Positions 22,106-31,793 of a stretch of DNA of 64,000 bases are shown here, piece after piece. The position numbers and the translations under genes were made by a program. The notes under the pieces are model-generated. The model was not told the DNA's origin, searched no databases, and was given only the letters and a program-made list of their open reading frames with translations. The DNA comes from G963675935 sp963803125. Lineage in GTDB: Bacteria > Planctomycetota > Planctomycetia > Pirellulales > Thermoguttaceae. Within the stretch, counting starts at the first letter, position 1. Each line of letters starts with the position of its first letter. The stretch is from NCBI GenBank assembly GCA_963803125.1, contig CAWDLR010000002.1, positions 496,001-560,000 of the forward strand, read 5' to 3'.

Positions 22106-24038
22106 ATGGAATATTTCCGCTATCGAGTGACGACAGCATTGTTGGTCGCGTTCTTCCTGTCGCTGGCAGTGCCCTCGTTCGCGCAGGCTCCGCCGCCGGG
22201 GGGCGACCTGAGCAGCGATCTTCCCGGAGCGGATTTGGGAAAGGGGCCGCCGGCCGCCAATGCCGTCAAGAACCCGGTGACGGTCGAAGCCCAGTTCACC
22301 GCTACGGCGGGCGGCAAGCCGGGGCGGCTGTTTGTCACCGCCACCATTGCCCCCGGCTGGCATATCTACTCGATTACCCAGCCGACCAGCGCAGAGGGCA
22401 ATCCGACGGTAACGAAGATCGACGCCAAACTGCCGGCGGGAGTTCGCCTGGCGGGGCCGTTCCAACCGACCGTGGCGCCCGAGCGAAAAAAGGAGCCCGA
22501 CGCCTACGGCGATCTGGCGATCGAACAGCACGTCGGCACGGTCACGTGGTACGCGCCGATCGACCTGGCCGCCGGCGTCGATCCGGCGACGCTGAGAATT
22601 CCCGGAATGATCTACTTCGGCGCCTGCGACGCTCAGCAGTTGCCTGCCGCCGACGGACGTGGCCTTTACGGCGGCGTTGGGGGGAGGCGTGACTGTGCCG
22701 GACGACAACGTGGTGAAGTCGGTGGGCACAACGGCGAACGGCATTACGACCGCCGGCGGTTCAGCCATCGACACCGCGCACCCGCCGGAAGGCGAAAAGA
22801 GCGCGACGGCTTTCGATCCGCATCTGTTCCTGCTGCAACTGGTCTCCGCTTTCGTCGGCGGACTGATCCTAAACCTGATGCCGTGCGTCCTGCCGGTCAT
22901 TGGGTTGAAGGTCCTTGCCTTCGTGCAGCAGGCGGGAGAAAGCCGCGGACGCATCTTCATGCTCAACGTCTGGTATTCGATCGGGCTGATCGCCGTCTTC
23001 ATGGTACTGGCGATTCTGGCCACGATCTTTGGATTGGCCTGGGGCGAACAATTCACCGACAATACTTTCAAGATCACGATGACGGCGCTCGTGTTCGTGA
23101 TGGCGTTGAGTTTTCTGGGCGTCTGGGAGATCCCCATCCCGGGTTTTGTCGGCAGCGGTCGGGCGAGCGATCTACAAAACGAGGAGGGCCCCGTCGGCGC
23201 CTTCTGCAAGGGCGTCTTCACGACGATCCTCGCGACCCCGTGTAGCGGACCATTCCTGGGACCAGTCTTCGGTTACGTGACCAAGCAACCGCCGCACGTG
23301 GCCTACGGCATTTTCGGCGCGATCGGGCTGGGCATGGCTTCGCCGTACTTGATCATCGGCGCCTTCCCGGCGTTGATCCGATTCTTGCCGAAACCGGGGG
23401 CGTGGATGGACACGCTCAAGCAGTTGATGGCCTTTCTGCTGCTGGCAACAGTCGTGTATCTGATCGGCCTGTTGAAATCGGCTTATGTGATTCCGACACT
23501 GACGTTTCTGGTCGGCCTGTGGTTCGCCTGTTGGTGGGTAGGCCGCACGCCGCTGACGCAGCCGACGGCCCGAACGGTGGCGTGGTGCGGCGGGGCGATC
23601 GTGGCGGGATTGGTCGGGGTCTTCGCGTTTACCGTGCTGATGCAGACGCCCAAGATCCCCTGGAAACCGTTCTCGCCCGGGGCACTTGCGGAAGCCAGGG
23701 CGAAGGGGAAGACGGTGATGGTCGATTTCACCGCCAACTGGTGTCCCAACTGCAAGCTCAACTCGAAGCTGGCGATCGAACGCGATGCCGTTCTGGAGTT
23801 GGTGACGGCCAACGGCGTGGAGCCGCTCTTGGCCGATTGGACCGACAAGTCGCCGGCGCTCAAGAAGACCCTGAACGAACTCGGCTGCAATTCAATCCCC
23901 GTCTTGGCCATCTGGCCCGCCGCATCGTCCGACGGCCAGCCGGTCGTGCTGACCGACTTGCTGACCGAGGGCAAGGTGCTGGAGGCTTTGAGGAAGGCGG
24001 GGCCGTCGAAAAACGCTCCGCCAAGCACGCGGCTATAG
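22106..24038 (+). CDS. dsbD: DsbD-type thiol:disulfide interchange protein (frame break near 22638)
   Basis: Carries electrons from cytoplasmic thioredoxin across the inner membrane. A signal peptide (residues 1-27, ending SFAQA) is followed by a DsbD-type periplasmic domain with GWHIYSITQP and YFGACDAQQ. The membrane domain has the cysteine motifs LNLMPCVLPVIG and FTTILATPCSGPFLG. The C-terminal thioredoxin-like domain has FTANWCPNCK. The first part reads from 22106 and the second in the frame of 22659-24038. Deleting one T from CAGCAGTTGCC yields CDAQQCLPPTDVAFTA, which restores the second cysteine of the family motif, so the break looks like a one-base sequence error. No obvious partner gene is adjacent. 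Confidence 0.85.
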
Positions 24039-24090
24039 ACGGGCGGCTGCCCGCAGCGTACTTGTTTGTGATCGAAAAAACGGGAGAACT

Positions 24091-24163
24091 GTTTAGCCGG
24101 CGAGCTTGCTCGCCGCGGTTGCGCGGCGCTCCCGAGCGGCGAGCAAGCTCGCCGGCTAAACGG
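24091..24163. repeat. REPIN-like inverted palindrome pair (GTTTAGCC ends)
   Basis: Two inverted units of GTTTAGCCGGCGAGC, each with an internal GGCGAGCTTGCTCGCC-type hairpin, are separated by about 20 bases. The ends match the element at 2335-2409 while the hairpin stems differ. It lies between the dsbD-type gene and the next lipoprotein gene. Confidence 0.8.
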
Positions 24164-24279
24164 TTCGGGCTTAACCGCCATAATCCGATACTGCATTCTC
24201 AGTAGCGTCGATTCTTGCGGGACGCAGCGGCGAGAACTACAATAGAAAATCGAACGTAAACCACGCAGCGAGGTCCACA

Positions 24280-24975
24280 ATGCACAAGCAATTCTTGCCG
24301 GGCGTTCTTCTGTTGAGTCTCTGTCTGGGGTGCGGAACGGGAGAGTACGAATCGCGGATTGGCGGGCACCACGGCGGCGGTGGCGGCGGCGCGCCCGCAA
24401 CCGACCTGCTCGGGCCGGCGGGGGATTTGCAGGGCACGCGCGTCTCAATCCGCATGGCCACCTGTCTCTCGGCCGTCCCCGCAGGAGTGGATCCCAAGAG
24501 GTCCCAGGCCATACCCATCCCGATACCTGGCCTGCAACAGAAGACATACGAGGGATTTGTCGAGGACGGCGCACATGGTCAGATCCCTTTCTACTGCCAA
24601 GTGATGGTGGTCGAAAAGGCGAAAATGCCGGGCGGGAGCCTCGCCGCTCAACTGCCGGCGGGCATCGGCAAGCCGCCGGGAGGCCCGGGCCAACCAACTG
24701 ATTTGCAGGTGACGACCTCCGAAGGCAAAGAAAGCAAGTGGCAAACAATGCGCATGACTCTGCCGAAACAGGAGTTCTACTATCGAGACCAGGCCGGACA
24801 CGAGTCTTTCCGGACGATTGACGCCATTATCGACATGTACACGCACGACGAAGCCGGCTACTCGATCATGCTCGTGTGGAGGGTGCCGTCAGACATCGAG
24901 CAGAATGTCGGCAACGTCGGGTTGGCGGAACTGGCGAAGGCCGTCGCTGGCGGAGTAACGGTGCGGCCGCAGTGA
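24280..24975 (+). CDS. Hypothetical lipoprotein
   Basis: A complete 231-residue protein with a lipoprotein signal (VLLLSLCLGCG, Cys at about 19), so it is probably anchored in the envelope. A glycine-rich linker (GGHHGGGGGG) follows and then a globular region of about 180 residues with no motif I recognise. It contains a conserved-looking FYYRDQAGHESF element and a C-terminal hydrophobic strand YSIMLVWRVP. Neighbours are unrelated. It is likely lineage-specific. Function unknown. Confidence 0.7.
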   Translation: MHKQFLPGVLLLSLCLGCGTGEYESRIGGHHGGGGGGAPATDLLGPAGDLQGTRVSIRMATCLSAVPAGVDPKRSQAIPIPIPGLQQKTYEGFVEDGAHGQIPFYCQVMVVEKAKMPGGSLAAQLPAGIGKPPGGPGQPTDLQVTTSEGKESKWQTMRMTLPKQEFYYRDQAGHESFRTIDAIIDMYTHDEAGYSIMLVWRVPSDIEQNVGNVGLAELAKAVAGGVTVRPQ

Positions 24976-25118
24976 GCGACGCGGGATGTGCTCGTCTTGC
25001 TCCGCAAGAGGAAAGGGGCTTCACGCGGAGCGTAAAGAGTAGCGGGAGGCAGCGTTGCCTCTGCGCGTTGCGAAACCGCAAGCGGCTGGCGGGACGCTCG
25101 GGTTACGGCTGATTCCCC

Positions 25119-25574
25119 TTATTTCCGCGCTCCCCCCTCCGCCTTCCGCCCTCCGCCTTCATCCCTCCGCCCTCCGCCTTCCGCCTTGAGATAGCCGGCA
25201 CTCGATTGGAAGTACTTGTGGCGGCGGGTGGCGACGGCCTGATCGGCGACGTTCTGCTGCGCCCGCAGGTCAGCGAGATTCGCCTGGCAGTAGCGGCAGC
25301 CGACCACCTCGACGTGGAAGGCGATATAGCGGGCTAACTCGGGCTCGATTGTGCCCAGCAGCCAAGTGCCCAACTCGTGCCGCGTCGGACAGCTCAGCCG
25401 CCGCCCGCGCCAGATTTCGCCCAGGGTATGGATGCCCTCGCCCCGCCGGGTATGGATCGAGGCCAGGCTCCGCGCCAGCGCCGCGTCTTCCCGCGCTGCC
25501 TTCTCGATCCGCGCCATCTCCTCCGGCGGCAACGCTTCGTCCAGGTATGCTTCGAGGTCGGTTGGGGTGAACAT
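25119..25574 (-). CDS. Probable regulator of the adjacent ECF sigma factor
   Basis: A 151-residue soluble protein encoded after the sigma factor on the same strand. It begins FTPTDLEAYLDEALPPEEMA, a motif common at the start of planctomycete anti-sigma-type proteins, and carries HVEVVGCRYCQANLADL, a His/Cys element resembling the zinc-binding anti-sigma (ZAS) site. No membrane segment is present. The last 22 or so residues (AEGGGRRDEGGG) are encoded by CCTCCGC/CTTCCGC heptamers (25128-25187), so the natural C-terminus has probably been extended by a repeat. Function as an anti-sigma factor is inferred from position and motif. Confidence 0.65.
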   Translation of the reverse strand: MFTPTDLEAYLDEALPPEEMARIEKAAREDAALARSLASIHTRRGEGIHTLGEIWRGRRLSCPTRHELGTWLLGTIEPELARYIAFHVEVVGCRYCQANLADLRAQQNVADQAVATRRHKYFQSSAGYLKAEGGGRRDEGGGRKAEGGARK

Positions 25575-25581
25575 GGAAAAT

Positions 25582-25768
25582 AGTGGGCAGTCGGCAGTAG
25601 GCAGTAGGCAGTGGGCAGTGGGCAGTGGGCAGTAGGCAGTCGGCAGTGGGCAGTCGGCAGTGGGCGGTCTGCCAGCGGTGTTTGTTGGAACTAACCGTAC
25701 TCAGTAAGTTCTCATTCTCCACCCACTACCCACTATCAACTGCCGACTGCCCACTGCCGACTGCCGAC
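25582..25768. repeat. Heptamer array GGCAGTN with inverted arm, between sigma factor and regulator
   Basis: The left arm (25582-25668) is tandem GGCAGTC/GGCAGTA/GGCAGTG. The right arm (25718-25768) is tandem CTGCCGA/CTGCCCA/CTACCCA. The intervening 50 bases are unique. It touches the sigma-factor stop and the regulator start, so a transcript would contain a long hairpin. Confidence 0.9.
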
Positions 25769-25769
25769 T

Positions 25770-26399
25770 TTATTCGTACAACTCCGGAAAAACCGCCTGC
25801 GGCAAGCGCTGCGAACGGACGGCGGTCCGCAGGGCGGCGATGAACTCGAACTTGTAATTGGCGACCGTCTGCTCGCTCACGCCCAGCCGCGAGGCCACGG
25901 TCTTATTCGACCAGCCGCGGACGAACAGCAGTTCGACGCACTCGAGCCGCTCCCACTGGCCGCGCTGGCGGAAATGCTCGATCTGCTTGGCCAGCGCGGC
26001 CGCCAAGGCCGCTTCCTCCAAGTGGTGTCGCTCGCCGCTCCGCGCGATGCTGCTGGCGTGCCGGGCGGCGCCGGCCGGCTCCCAACTGCTCGCCGCGCTG
26101 CTGGGCGGAACCAGCGGCAGCATCGGCCGCCGGCCTTCCCGCCGCAAATAATCGATCAGCTTGTGGGCGGCGATCGAAAACAGATATCCTTCCAACGGCC
26201 GCTGGCCGTCGAAGTTCGGCAGGCTCGTCAGGAAACCGATGAACGTCTCTTGCACCAGGTCCTCGGCCGCCGAGCGATGGTGCGTGCGACTTTCCACGAA
26301 TGCCAGCAGCCGCCCTTCGAACCGCGCAATCAACTCGTACCACGCGTCGGTATCCCCTGCGCGGATGCGGCGAGTCAGCAAGGCGTCGGCTTCGGCCAT
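25770..26399 (-). CDS. ECF-type RNA polymerase sigma factor
   Basis: A 209-residue sigma-70-family factor. Region 2 spans about residues 10-90, with AEDLVQETFIGFLTSL and YLFSIAAHKLIDYLRREGR. Region 4 spans about 140-195, with an ELLFVRGWSNKTVASRLGVS helix-turn-helix. The linker is long and alanine-rich. It resembles the planctomycete-specific ECF groups. It lies in a minus-strand run with a Ser/Thr kinase, an FHA protein and a probable regulator, so control by phosphorylation or by the downstream protein is plausible. No target promoter is identifiable in the window. Confidence 0.88.
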   Translation of the reverse strand: MAEADALLTRRIRAGDTDAWYELIARFEGRLLAFVESRTHHRSAAEDLVQETFIGFLTSLPNFDGQRPLEGYLFSIAAHKLIDYLRREGRRPMLPLVPPSSAASSWEPAGAARHASSIARSGERHHLEEAALAAALAKQIEHFRQRGQWERLECVELLFVRGWSNKTVASRLGVSEQTVANYKFEFIAALRTAVRSQRLPQAVFPELYE

Positions 26400-26400
26400 A

Positions 26401-26505
26401 GGGGCTAGGGACTAGGGGCTAGGGGCAGGGGCTAGGGGTCAGGGGTCGGGTCAGGATTGCGATCTTCGCTTGCTCCCAGCCCCTAGCCCCTAGCCTCTAG
26501 CCCCT
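26401..26505. repeat. Heptamer array GGGGCTA with inverted arm
   Basis: Left arm of GGGGCTA/GGGACTA/GGGTCAG units and right arm of CTAGCCC/CTAGCCT units around about 25 unique bases. It exactly fills the gap between the membrane-protein stop and the sigma-factor start on the minus strand. Confidence 0.85.
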
Positions 26506-27854
26506 CACTTTACAACCGTCGCCAACAGGGCGACGGCCACTGGTCCTAGTATGGCCAGAATTGCGGCAAATCGCAAGCGGCGGCGACGCTTCCCGCTGGT
26601 CTTCAAGTCGATTCGCAGGTAGCCATACGTCACCGCCAAGAGCCACAACACCGCCGCCAAGCCGCCGCCGGCTATCCACAGGCGACCGGCGACGACGCCC
26701 CGCCGGTATTCCTCCAGTATCTGCTCCCTCGCCTTTCGATCGAATTGCAGCAGCACGTAGAGCCGGGTCATCGGCCCGACCGAGGACGGCCCGATCTCTT
26801 CCCATTTGTCCTTGACGACCTCGTTGCGGAGAAACTCGTAGGGCAGCGCGACGAGCTGGGCGCCGGCGGGGCGGCCCACGTAGGTTGCCACGTAGCGATT
26901 CGCCGCCTTGTGCAATTCACCGGGCAGCTCGTCTTCACACTCCTGCGGGGTGGCGTAGGGGCCGACGACAATTGTCGTCTGATAGGTGTCGCCGAGCATT
27001 TGCGGCGGCTGGTTGATCCAAGCGGGCGGATTGTTCGCCGGGGTGGACGCGGGCAAAGTGGCAGCGCCTGTCATCGGCGACGGGAGTCTCTTTTCATTTG
27101 CCGCCGCCGGTTTCATCGCCGCGGCGCCCGCCGCGACGGGCGGCTTGGGGCTAGGTTTTGTGGATTTCGGCTGGTCCTTTTCCGCGGTGTCAACAGGGAT
27201 GCCCGTGTCGGGAAGCCGCGACCCGGGTTTCACTGCATCCCGCCCGACTATTGTGCGAGCATTGCCGCGACTGATCGAGATCCGGGCCGGCGTCTGCATG
27301 GACTCATAGCGGGTGAAGAACATCCCGAGTCCCGCGAGCACCAGGACGGCCGGCACGCCAATTGCCAGAAGCGCGATTCCCGCCACCCGCGTCTTGGGAA
27401 AAGCGAGCAGCCCCACGATGACGATCAGACCGCCGAGCAACAGGACGGCCAACAGGATGAAGACAATCATATCGCTCCTCGGAGTAGCTGCTTTTGCAAA
27501 TGCGGAGTCGCTCTCGCCGAATACAATTGACTCATCGGATTCGATAGTCGGCGCCGGCCCACTGGCCATGTCTCCGCGGACGCCGGGATCCGCCTCCAGG
27601 TGGATCCCGGTTCGCGTCACCTGATGTGGCTGCCAATCCCGCTGCGGTGCAACGGAGAAGCCCGCGTAAAACCACCAAAACGCCGCGGCCACGACCAGCG
27701 CCAGCGGGGCCGTCAACACGACGATGCCCGCCACGCGCGTCCTGGATTTTGACAGCAAGACGACGCAAGCGACCAGCCATGCCAGCGCGAAGAGCGCCAG
27801 GAGCAAGCCGATCGTGGACGGTTCCGGCACGGCGGTAACGTGATTGATGGTCAT
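26505..27854 (-). CDS. Hypothetical membrane protein with N-terminal PEP-CTERM-like segment
   Basis: A 449-residue protein. Its first 40 residues contain VPEPSTIGLLLALFALAWLV followed by a charged end, the layout of a PEP-CTERM sorting tail but placed at the N-terminus. Further membrane segments lie near 47-65, 130-150, 160-185, 395-415 and 430-447. A proline/lysine-rich linker (about 225-295) precedes a soluble region with YQTTIVVGPYATPQECEDEL and YVGRPAGAQLVALPYEFLRN. The ATG at 27854 leaves only seven bases after the upstream kinase stop, so it belongs to the kinase operon. The longer frame to 28004 overlaps the kinase. Function unknown. Confidence 0.75.
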   Translation of the reverse strand: MTINHVTAVPEPSTIGLLLALFALAWLVACVVLLSKSRTRVAGIVVLTAPLALVVAAAFWWFYAGFSVAPQRDWQPHQVTRTGIHLEADPGVRGDMASGPAPTIESDESIVFGESDSAFAKAATPRSDMIVFILLAVLLLGGLIVIVGLLAFPKTRVAGIALLAIGVPAVLVLAGLGMFFTRYESMQTPARISISRGNARTIVGRDAVKPGSRLPDTGIPVDTAEKDQPKSTKPSPKPPVAAGAAAMKPAAANEKRLPSPMTGAATLPASTPANNPPAWINQPPQMLGDTYQTTIVVGPYATPQECEDELPGELHKAANRYVATYVGRPAGAQLVALPYEFLRNEVVKDKWEEIGPSSVGPMTRLYVLLQFDRKAREQILEEYRRGVVAGRLWIAGGGLAAVLWLLAVTYGYLRIDLKTSGKRRRRLRFAAILAILGPVAVALLATVVK

Positions 27855-27861
27855 GATCCGC

Positions 27862-29919
27862 TTACCCTCGCTTTCGCCGATTCGCCCGTTCGTACGGGCT
27901 GGCCAACTGCACGGCCACGGACATCGCGCCGGCGACCATGGGGAGCCACGGCTGGGGGAATTGCCAGAGTTCGGCAACGAGCGACGCCAGGACAATGCTG
28001 ACAAATACGCTGAAAACGCTCAATCTCGTCCGCCGCAGCGGATCGGCTTGCAGCCACCAGCGGAGCACGAGGAAGAGCGTGCCGAAGCAGGCCATGTAGG
28101 CCATCATCTGCGGCCGGCCGTCGATGGCGTAGAAGCTCGGCGGCGATTTGATGTCGGCAAGTCGCGAATACGCCACGGCGGCGGGCAGTTTCACCATGAG
28201 CGTCTCGGCCGCGGCGAACATCGCCGCGCCGATGCCCAGGCCGACGACCATCAGCACGAAGCGGCGGAGCATCGCGTCGCCGCGGACGCCCTCCCAGAAC
28301 TTCGCTGCGATCAGCACCGCCCAAGTGCCCGCCAGACTCGCCAGCAGCAGCCAGGCGAATTGCTCGGGCCTGGGTGCGTTCAAGGCGTCGCTGCCGTAGC
28401 TGCCCACCAGCACCACGACGACACACATCACGGTCGCCGCCAGCGCGCCGGTCAACAACGAGCGGAGCAGATCGGCCAGTCGTTCCCGCGGCGGCTTGAG
28501 GATCAACGCCGGCAGCGGCTTTTCGCCGTAGCGGCGGACGCTCGAGCCGGGAATGAACGGCGACGACGGCGGCGGGCCTGGTGCGTTGAGCGCCACGGGT
28601 GGCTTGTCCACCCGTGCTTCGCCACTGCTGGGCAAGCCAGCCGCGGCACCCGACGCGGCGGATGCCTGCTGGTCGCGAATCGTTTGCGGCTCGCTGCCGC
28701 TGGTGACTTTCCACGCCAGCCAGTACACGCCGTACGTTGCGCCCAGCACAATCGCCAACGGCATCAGCAGCGGCCAGGTGTGCAAAGTGACAATTACAAC
28801 AAGTAGAATTAGCAGCACCTGGACGATGGGCGTCTGTTTTCCGAAATTGTCGCGGACTTTCCGCAGTTTGCGGCGCAGGTCGCGCAGGAGCGGCTCCTCG
28901 CGGACGGGCTCGGCAGCTCCTATTGCACATCTCCGGCCAGCGTCGGCAACCGGCGCGGTGGCGCCACCGCTGGCACCCGAGCCGCCTGTCCAACCAGGTG
29001 GAGCGACAGCGGCAGCGACGCCGTTGGCAGATTCGCTGTGCAGCGACGGCATGTTCGGGCAACCAGGCAGGGCGGCCATCATCTTGCCCGCCGACGGATA
29101 CCGCAATGCCGGGTCTTTTTCCAGGGCGCGGGCAATAATGCTGCGATACGGCTCGGCGATCATCGAAACGTCGGGCTTGGCCGTGAGGTGCTTCATCAGC
29201 ACTTCACCGATGCTCTCGCCCTCGAAGGGCACGCGGCCGGTGAGCAACTCGTAGAGAATCACGCCCATCGCGTAGACGTCGAGCTCCTTGCCGTAGCGGC
29301 CGTTGGCCACCTCGGGCGCCATGTAGTGGACGGTGCCGACGCTTTCGGTATGTCCGCTGCGGCGGCTGCACGAGATGAACTTCGACAGCCCGTAGTCGCC
29401 GACCTTCACCACGCCTTCGTCGCGGAAGATGTTGCCGGGTTTCAGGTCGCGGTGGACGATGCCGCGATCGTGCAGATAGGCCACGCCCGCGCCGATGCCG
29501 TGAATCCACAGCAGCGCCTCTTGCGGCGGCAGGCCGGCAGGGTGATCGGCCAGCACGGTCTCCATGCTCGGGTCGGCCACGTATTCCATCACCACCCACG
29601 TGTCGCCCTGCTGGTCCTGGCGGATGTCGTACAGGTCGAGCAGGTTGGGGTGCTTCAGGTTGAGGCATTGGCGGATGCCGCGGAGTTCGACGTCGAGGTT
29701 GCGGCGGATCAGCTTCAGCGCCACGTCCTTGCCGGCGTCGCTGGTGGCGTAGTAGATCTCGCCGAAACCCCCTTGGCCGACGCCGCGCTTGATCGTGTAG
29801 CCGCCCAAGGGGCGGGCGCCGCTGGCGTAGATGAAGCGGCCGCCCGGCGATTTCTCCGGCGCCGGCGAAGCGGGGCGATGCGGCAGCGTGTTTTGGTCAG
29901 ACGGTTCCAAGGTTGCCAC
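27862..29919 (-). CDS. Membrane Ser/Thr protein kinase
   Basis: A 685-residue Hanks-type kinase. The kinase domain covers about 40-300: GQGGFGEIYYA, VALK, HRDLKPGNI, then DYG in place of DFG (KVGDYGLSK) and HYMAPE. A linker leads to about seven hydrophobic segments (near 360-400 and 490-665) without recognised sensor folds, so the kinase probably faces the cytoplasm with a multi-pass membrane part. DFG-to-DYG usually keeps activity. It is followed at seven bases by a membrane protein and preceded by an FHA protein gene, a natural phosphothreonine reader. A target in this cluster is likely but unproven. Confidence 0.9.
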   Translation of the reverse strand: MATLEPSDQNTLPHRPASPAPEKSPGGRFIYASGARPLGGYTIKRGVGQGGFGEIYYATSDAGKDVALKLIRRNLDVELRGIRQCLNLKHPNLLDLYDIRQDQQGDTWVVMEYVADPSMETVLADHPAGLPPQEALLWIHGIGAGVAYLHDRGIVHRDLKPGNIFRDEGVVKVGDYGLSKFISCSRRSGHTESVGTVHYMAPEVANGRYGKELDVYAMGVILYELLTGRVPFEGESIGEVLMKHLTAKPDVSMIAEPYRSIIARALEKDPALRYPSAGKMMAALPGCPNMPSLHSESANGVAAAVAPPGWTGGSGASGGATAPVADAGRRCAIGAAEPVREEPLLRDLRRKLRKVRDNFGKQTPIVQVLLILLVVIVTLHTWPLLMPLAIVLGATYGVYWLAWKVTSGSEPQTIRDQQASAASGAAAGLPSSGEARVDKPPVALNAPGPPPSSPFIPGSSVRRYGEKPLPALILKPPRERLADLLRSLLTGALAATVMCVVVVLVGSYGSDALNAPRPEQFAWLLLASLAGTWAVLIAAKFWEGVRGDAMLRRFVLMVVGLGIGAAMFAAAETLMVKLPAAVAYSRLADIKSPPSFYAIDGRPQMMAYMACFGTLFLVLRWWLQADPLRRTRLSVFSVFVSIVLASLVAELWQFPQPWLPMVAGAMSVAVQLASPYERANRRKRG

Positions 29920-29945
29920 CTACGGTTGGGATGGAACTCACGGCC

Positions 29946-30053
29946 TCCCCTCTCCCTTTGGGAGAGGGGCCGGGGGTGAGGGCCTCGCGAATCGTGATGT
30001 CGAAAGAGCTGCCGCCCCACCCTCACCCTCGCCCTCTCCCGGTGGGAGAGGGA
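29946..30053. repeat. Pair of CTCTCCC-GGGAGAG palindromes
   Basis: Two copies of a palindrome with a GGGTGAGGG tail (29946-29982 and, inverted, 30015-30053) fill the 145-bp gap between the FHA gene and the kinase gene. Related copies lie inside the kinase chimera (about 10560), folC (33366-33420 and about 34550) and the treZ repeat region. Confidence 0.8.
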
Positions 30054-30064
30054 ACCAACCTACT

Positions 30065-30715
30065 CTATTGTAACGTAATCTCCTCCAAGTTGAACGAAAA
30101 CCCATCGCCCTCGATGCGGGAATTCTTGCTGATTTGGCGTTCTCCGCGGCACTTGGCGCCGTCGATCTTAAAGGGGCTATCGCTGCGGCAATATAGTTCC
30201 TGCCCGCGGCGATAAAGGATCACTTCGTGCGTCCAGTCGCGGCAGAAAACGTGGCTGTGCGGCCGCGGGCCCAGCACACAAGCGTCGGCCAACAGCAAAA
30301 CCGAATCGGCCAACGGCTGCGTGCGGTGCCGGCTGGTAAAATCCAATCGTGCCGTCGCGCACAACGGGTGCGGCCGGCGAAACAGCAGCCGCACCGTGCC
30401 CCCCAATTGCAGCCGCGCCCCGTCGCCCAGCCAGCCGATCTCCTGCACGATCCGGCCGTTCACGCGCACCTCGCGCCATGCCTCGATCAGATATCCCTCG
30501 CCGTCGCGGAGGATGCAGGCGTGCCGGCTCGACAGATCGCCCAGGATCGGCACGTCGGCCGTCCCTTGGGTGTCCGGCCGGCCCAGCGTCACCTTGTCGC
30601 CCAGGCAGACCCAATAACCCCCGACGGAGTCGACCCACAGCATGAACCGCTCGCAGTTTCTCACGTCGCGATGCATGGCGCCGTGTCCCAGGAAAGTGTC
30701 GAGTGATGAAAACAT
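30065..30715 (-). CDS. FHA domain protein
   Basis: A 216-residue cytoplasmic protein. The FHA fold is visible at about residues 25-115: VTLGRPDTQGTADVPILG, then DLSSRHACILRDGEGYLIE and VRVNGRIVQE, giving the GR, SRH and N-G phosphothreonine contacts. The second half has a further strand-rich region (FCRDWTHEVILYRRGQELYC) that looks like a degenerate second FHA domain. I chose ATG 30715 because the frame upstream to 30799 runs into the heptamer array. Next to a Ser/Thr kinase in the same direction, it is probably a reader or scaffold of kinase-phosphorylated targets. Confidence 0.85.
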   Translation of the reverse strand: MFSSLDTFLGHGAMHRDVRNCERFMLWVDSVGGYWVCLGDKVTLGRPDTQGTADVPILGDLSSRHACILRDGEGYLIEAWREVRVNGRIVQEIGWLGDGARLQLGGTVRLLFRRPHPLCATARLDFTSRHRTQPLADSVLLLADACVLGPRPHSHVFCRDWTHEVILYRRGQELYCRSDSPFKIDGAKCRGERQISKNSRIEGDGFSFNLEEITLQ

Positions 30716-30734
30716 GATAGCACGGGGAGGGTGC

Positions 30735-30866
30735 GGGGAAAATGACGAAGCTCGAATGACGAATGACGAAAGAAGCACGAACCTCGAACGGCCGGTCATT
30801 TGTCATTTGTCATTCGGACTTCCTTCGTCATTCGTCCTTCGGATTTCGTCATTCGCTACGGTTATT
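30735..30866. repeat. Heptamer array GAATGAC with inverted arm
   Basis: Left arm of GAATGAC/GAAAGAA/GCACGAA-type heptamers. Right arm of ATTTGTC/CGTCATT/CGTCCTT heptamers. It fills the gap between the coiled-coil and FHA genes on the minus strand. A second member of the same sequence family is at 61577-61706. Confidence 0.85.
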
Positions 30867-31665
30867 TCTTCGCCAATGCCGTGGCCGGCGTCGCCGGTGT
30901 TTTTGGCGAAAAATGCTCGCTCACCTGCTCGACGATGTTCTCCGGCGTCGTCTTGTCCAGTGGGATTTCATCGTGGAATTGAACCTCGGCGTTGACCAGT
31001 TTCTCGGTCACTTCGAGGCGGTTGCGCAGGTTCGACACCAACTCTTTGACGCGGCCCAGGCGGCTTTCATCGAACTGGTAGTTGCTGGTGGTTTTGGCGG
31101 CGGCGATCATCTGGCAGCGCGCTTCGAGATTCTCGACCTCGACCTGCAACTGCCGCTTCGACGCCAGCATCCCTTCCAGCTTGTGCTGGGCGGCCGTCAG
31201 GCTCTTTTGCCGCGCGTTGCGAATGTCCGTCAGACTGACCAGCGTCGCCTCGCCGGTCTTGTAGCGGTTGAAGCGGGCGGCCAGATCGGTGCGAACGTCA
31301 TCGGCCGTGTAGGTGCGGCCCGCATAAACGTATTCGCCCTTGCCGGTCGCCAGATCGTTCTTTAGCCGCAAGAGCTGCTCCTTCTCCTTGGCCAGCCGCG
31401 AGCGGGTCTCTCCGATCTGCTCGTCGAGCCGCTGCACCTCGACCTCCTCCTTGGCGATCACGTGCATGTTCCGCCGCACCTCGGGCAGGAGGTCTTGGAT
31501 CATGCCCCGCGCGCGATCGACCTGAAACTCGATCGGCACCGCCTCCTGGACGGCGTCGCTGACGTAGCCGGCCGACGTGCGAAGATAGCTCATCGCGTCG
31601 CGCCCCACAAAAACCAGGCCCAGCAAGGCCGCACCACCACCGACAATCAGCACTTTCTTGATCAT
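30862..31665 (-). CDS. Membrane-anchored coiled-coil protein
   Basis: A 267-residue protein with one N-terminal membrane segment (VLIVGGGAALLGLVFVG, about 5-21) and long coiled-coil regions (about 65-125 and 155-230, rich in E, R, L and Q). The rest is probably outside the cytoplasm. The ATG at 31665 is preceded by GGAGG at nine bases, an unusually good site for this window. The alternative ATG nine codons upstream lacks one. No catalytic motif is seen. It heads the minus-strand signalling run and is divergent from the CinA-NMNAT fusion gene. Function unknown. Confidence 0.75.
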   Translation of the reverse strand: MIKKVLIVGGGAALLGLVFVGRDAMSYLRTSAGYVSDAVQEAVPIEFQVDRARGMIQDLLPEVRRNMHVIAKEEVEVQRLDEQIGETRSRLAKEKEQLLRLKNDLATGKGEYVYAGRTYTADDVRTDLAARFNRYKTGEATLVSLTDIRNARQKSLTAAQHKLEGMLASKRQLQVEVENLEARCQMIAAAKTTSNYQFDESRLGRVKELVSNLRNRLEVTEKLVNAEVQFHDEIPLDKTTPENIVEQVSEHFSPKTPATPATALAKK

Positions 31666-31793
31666 GATCAAGAACCTCCATCTGGAAAGCAAGAAATACC
31701 GAAACCTGAAGAGTGTTTCGCCGCCTTGCCGCGGATATTGGATTTTCTCCCGCCTTTTCCCGCGCGTCGGCGGAGGCTACACTATTTGGTGGT

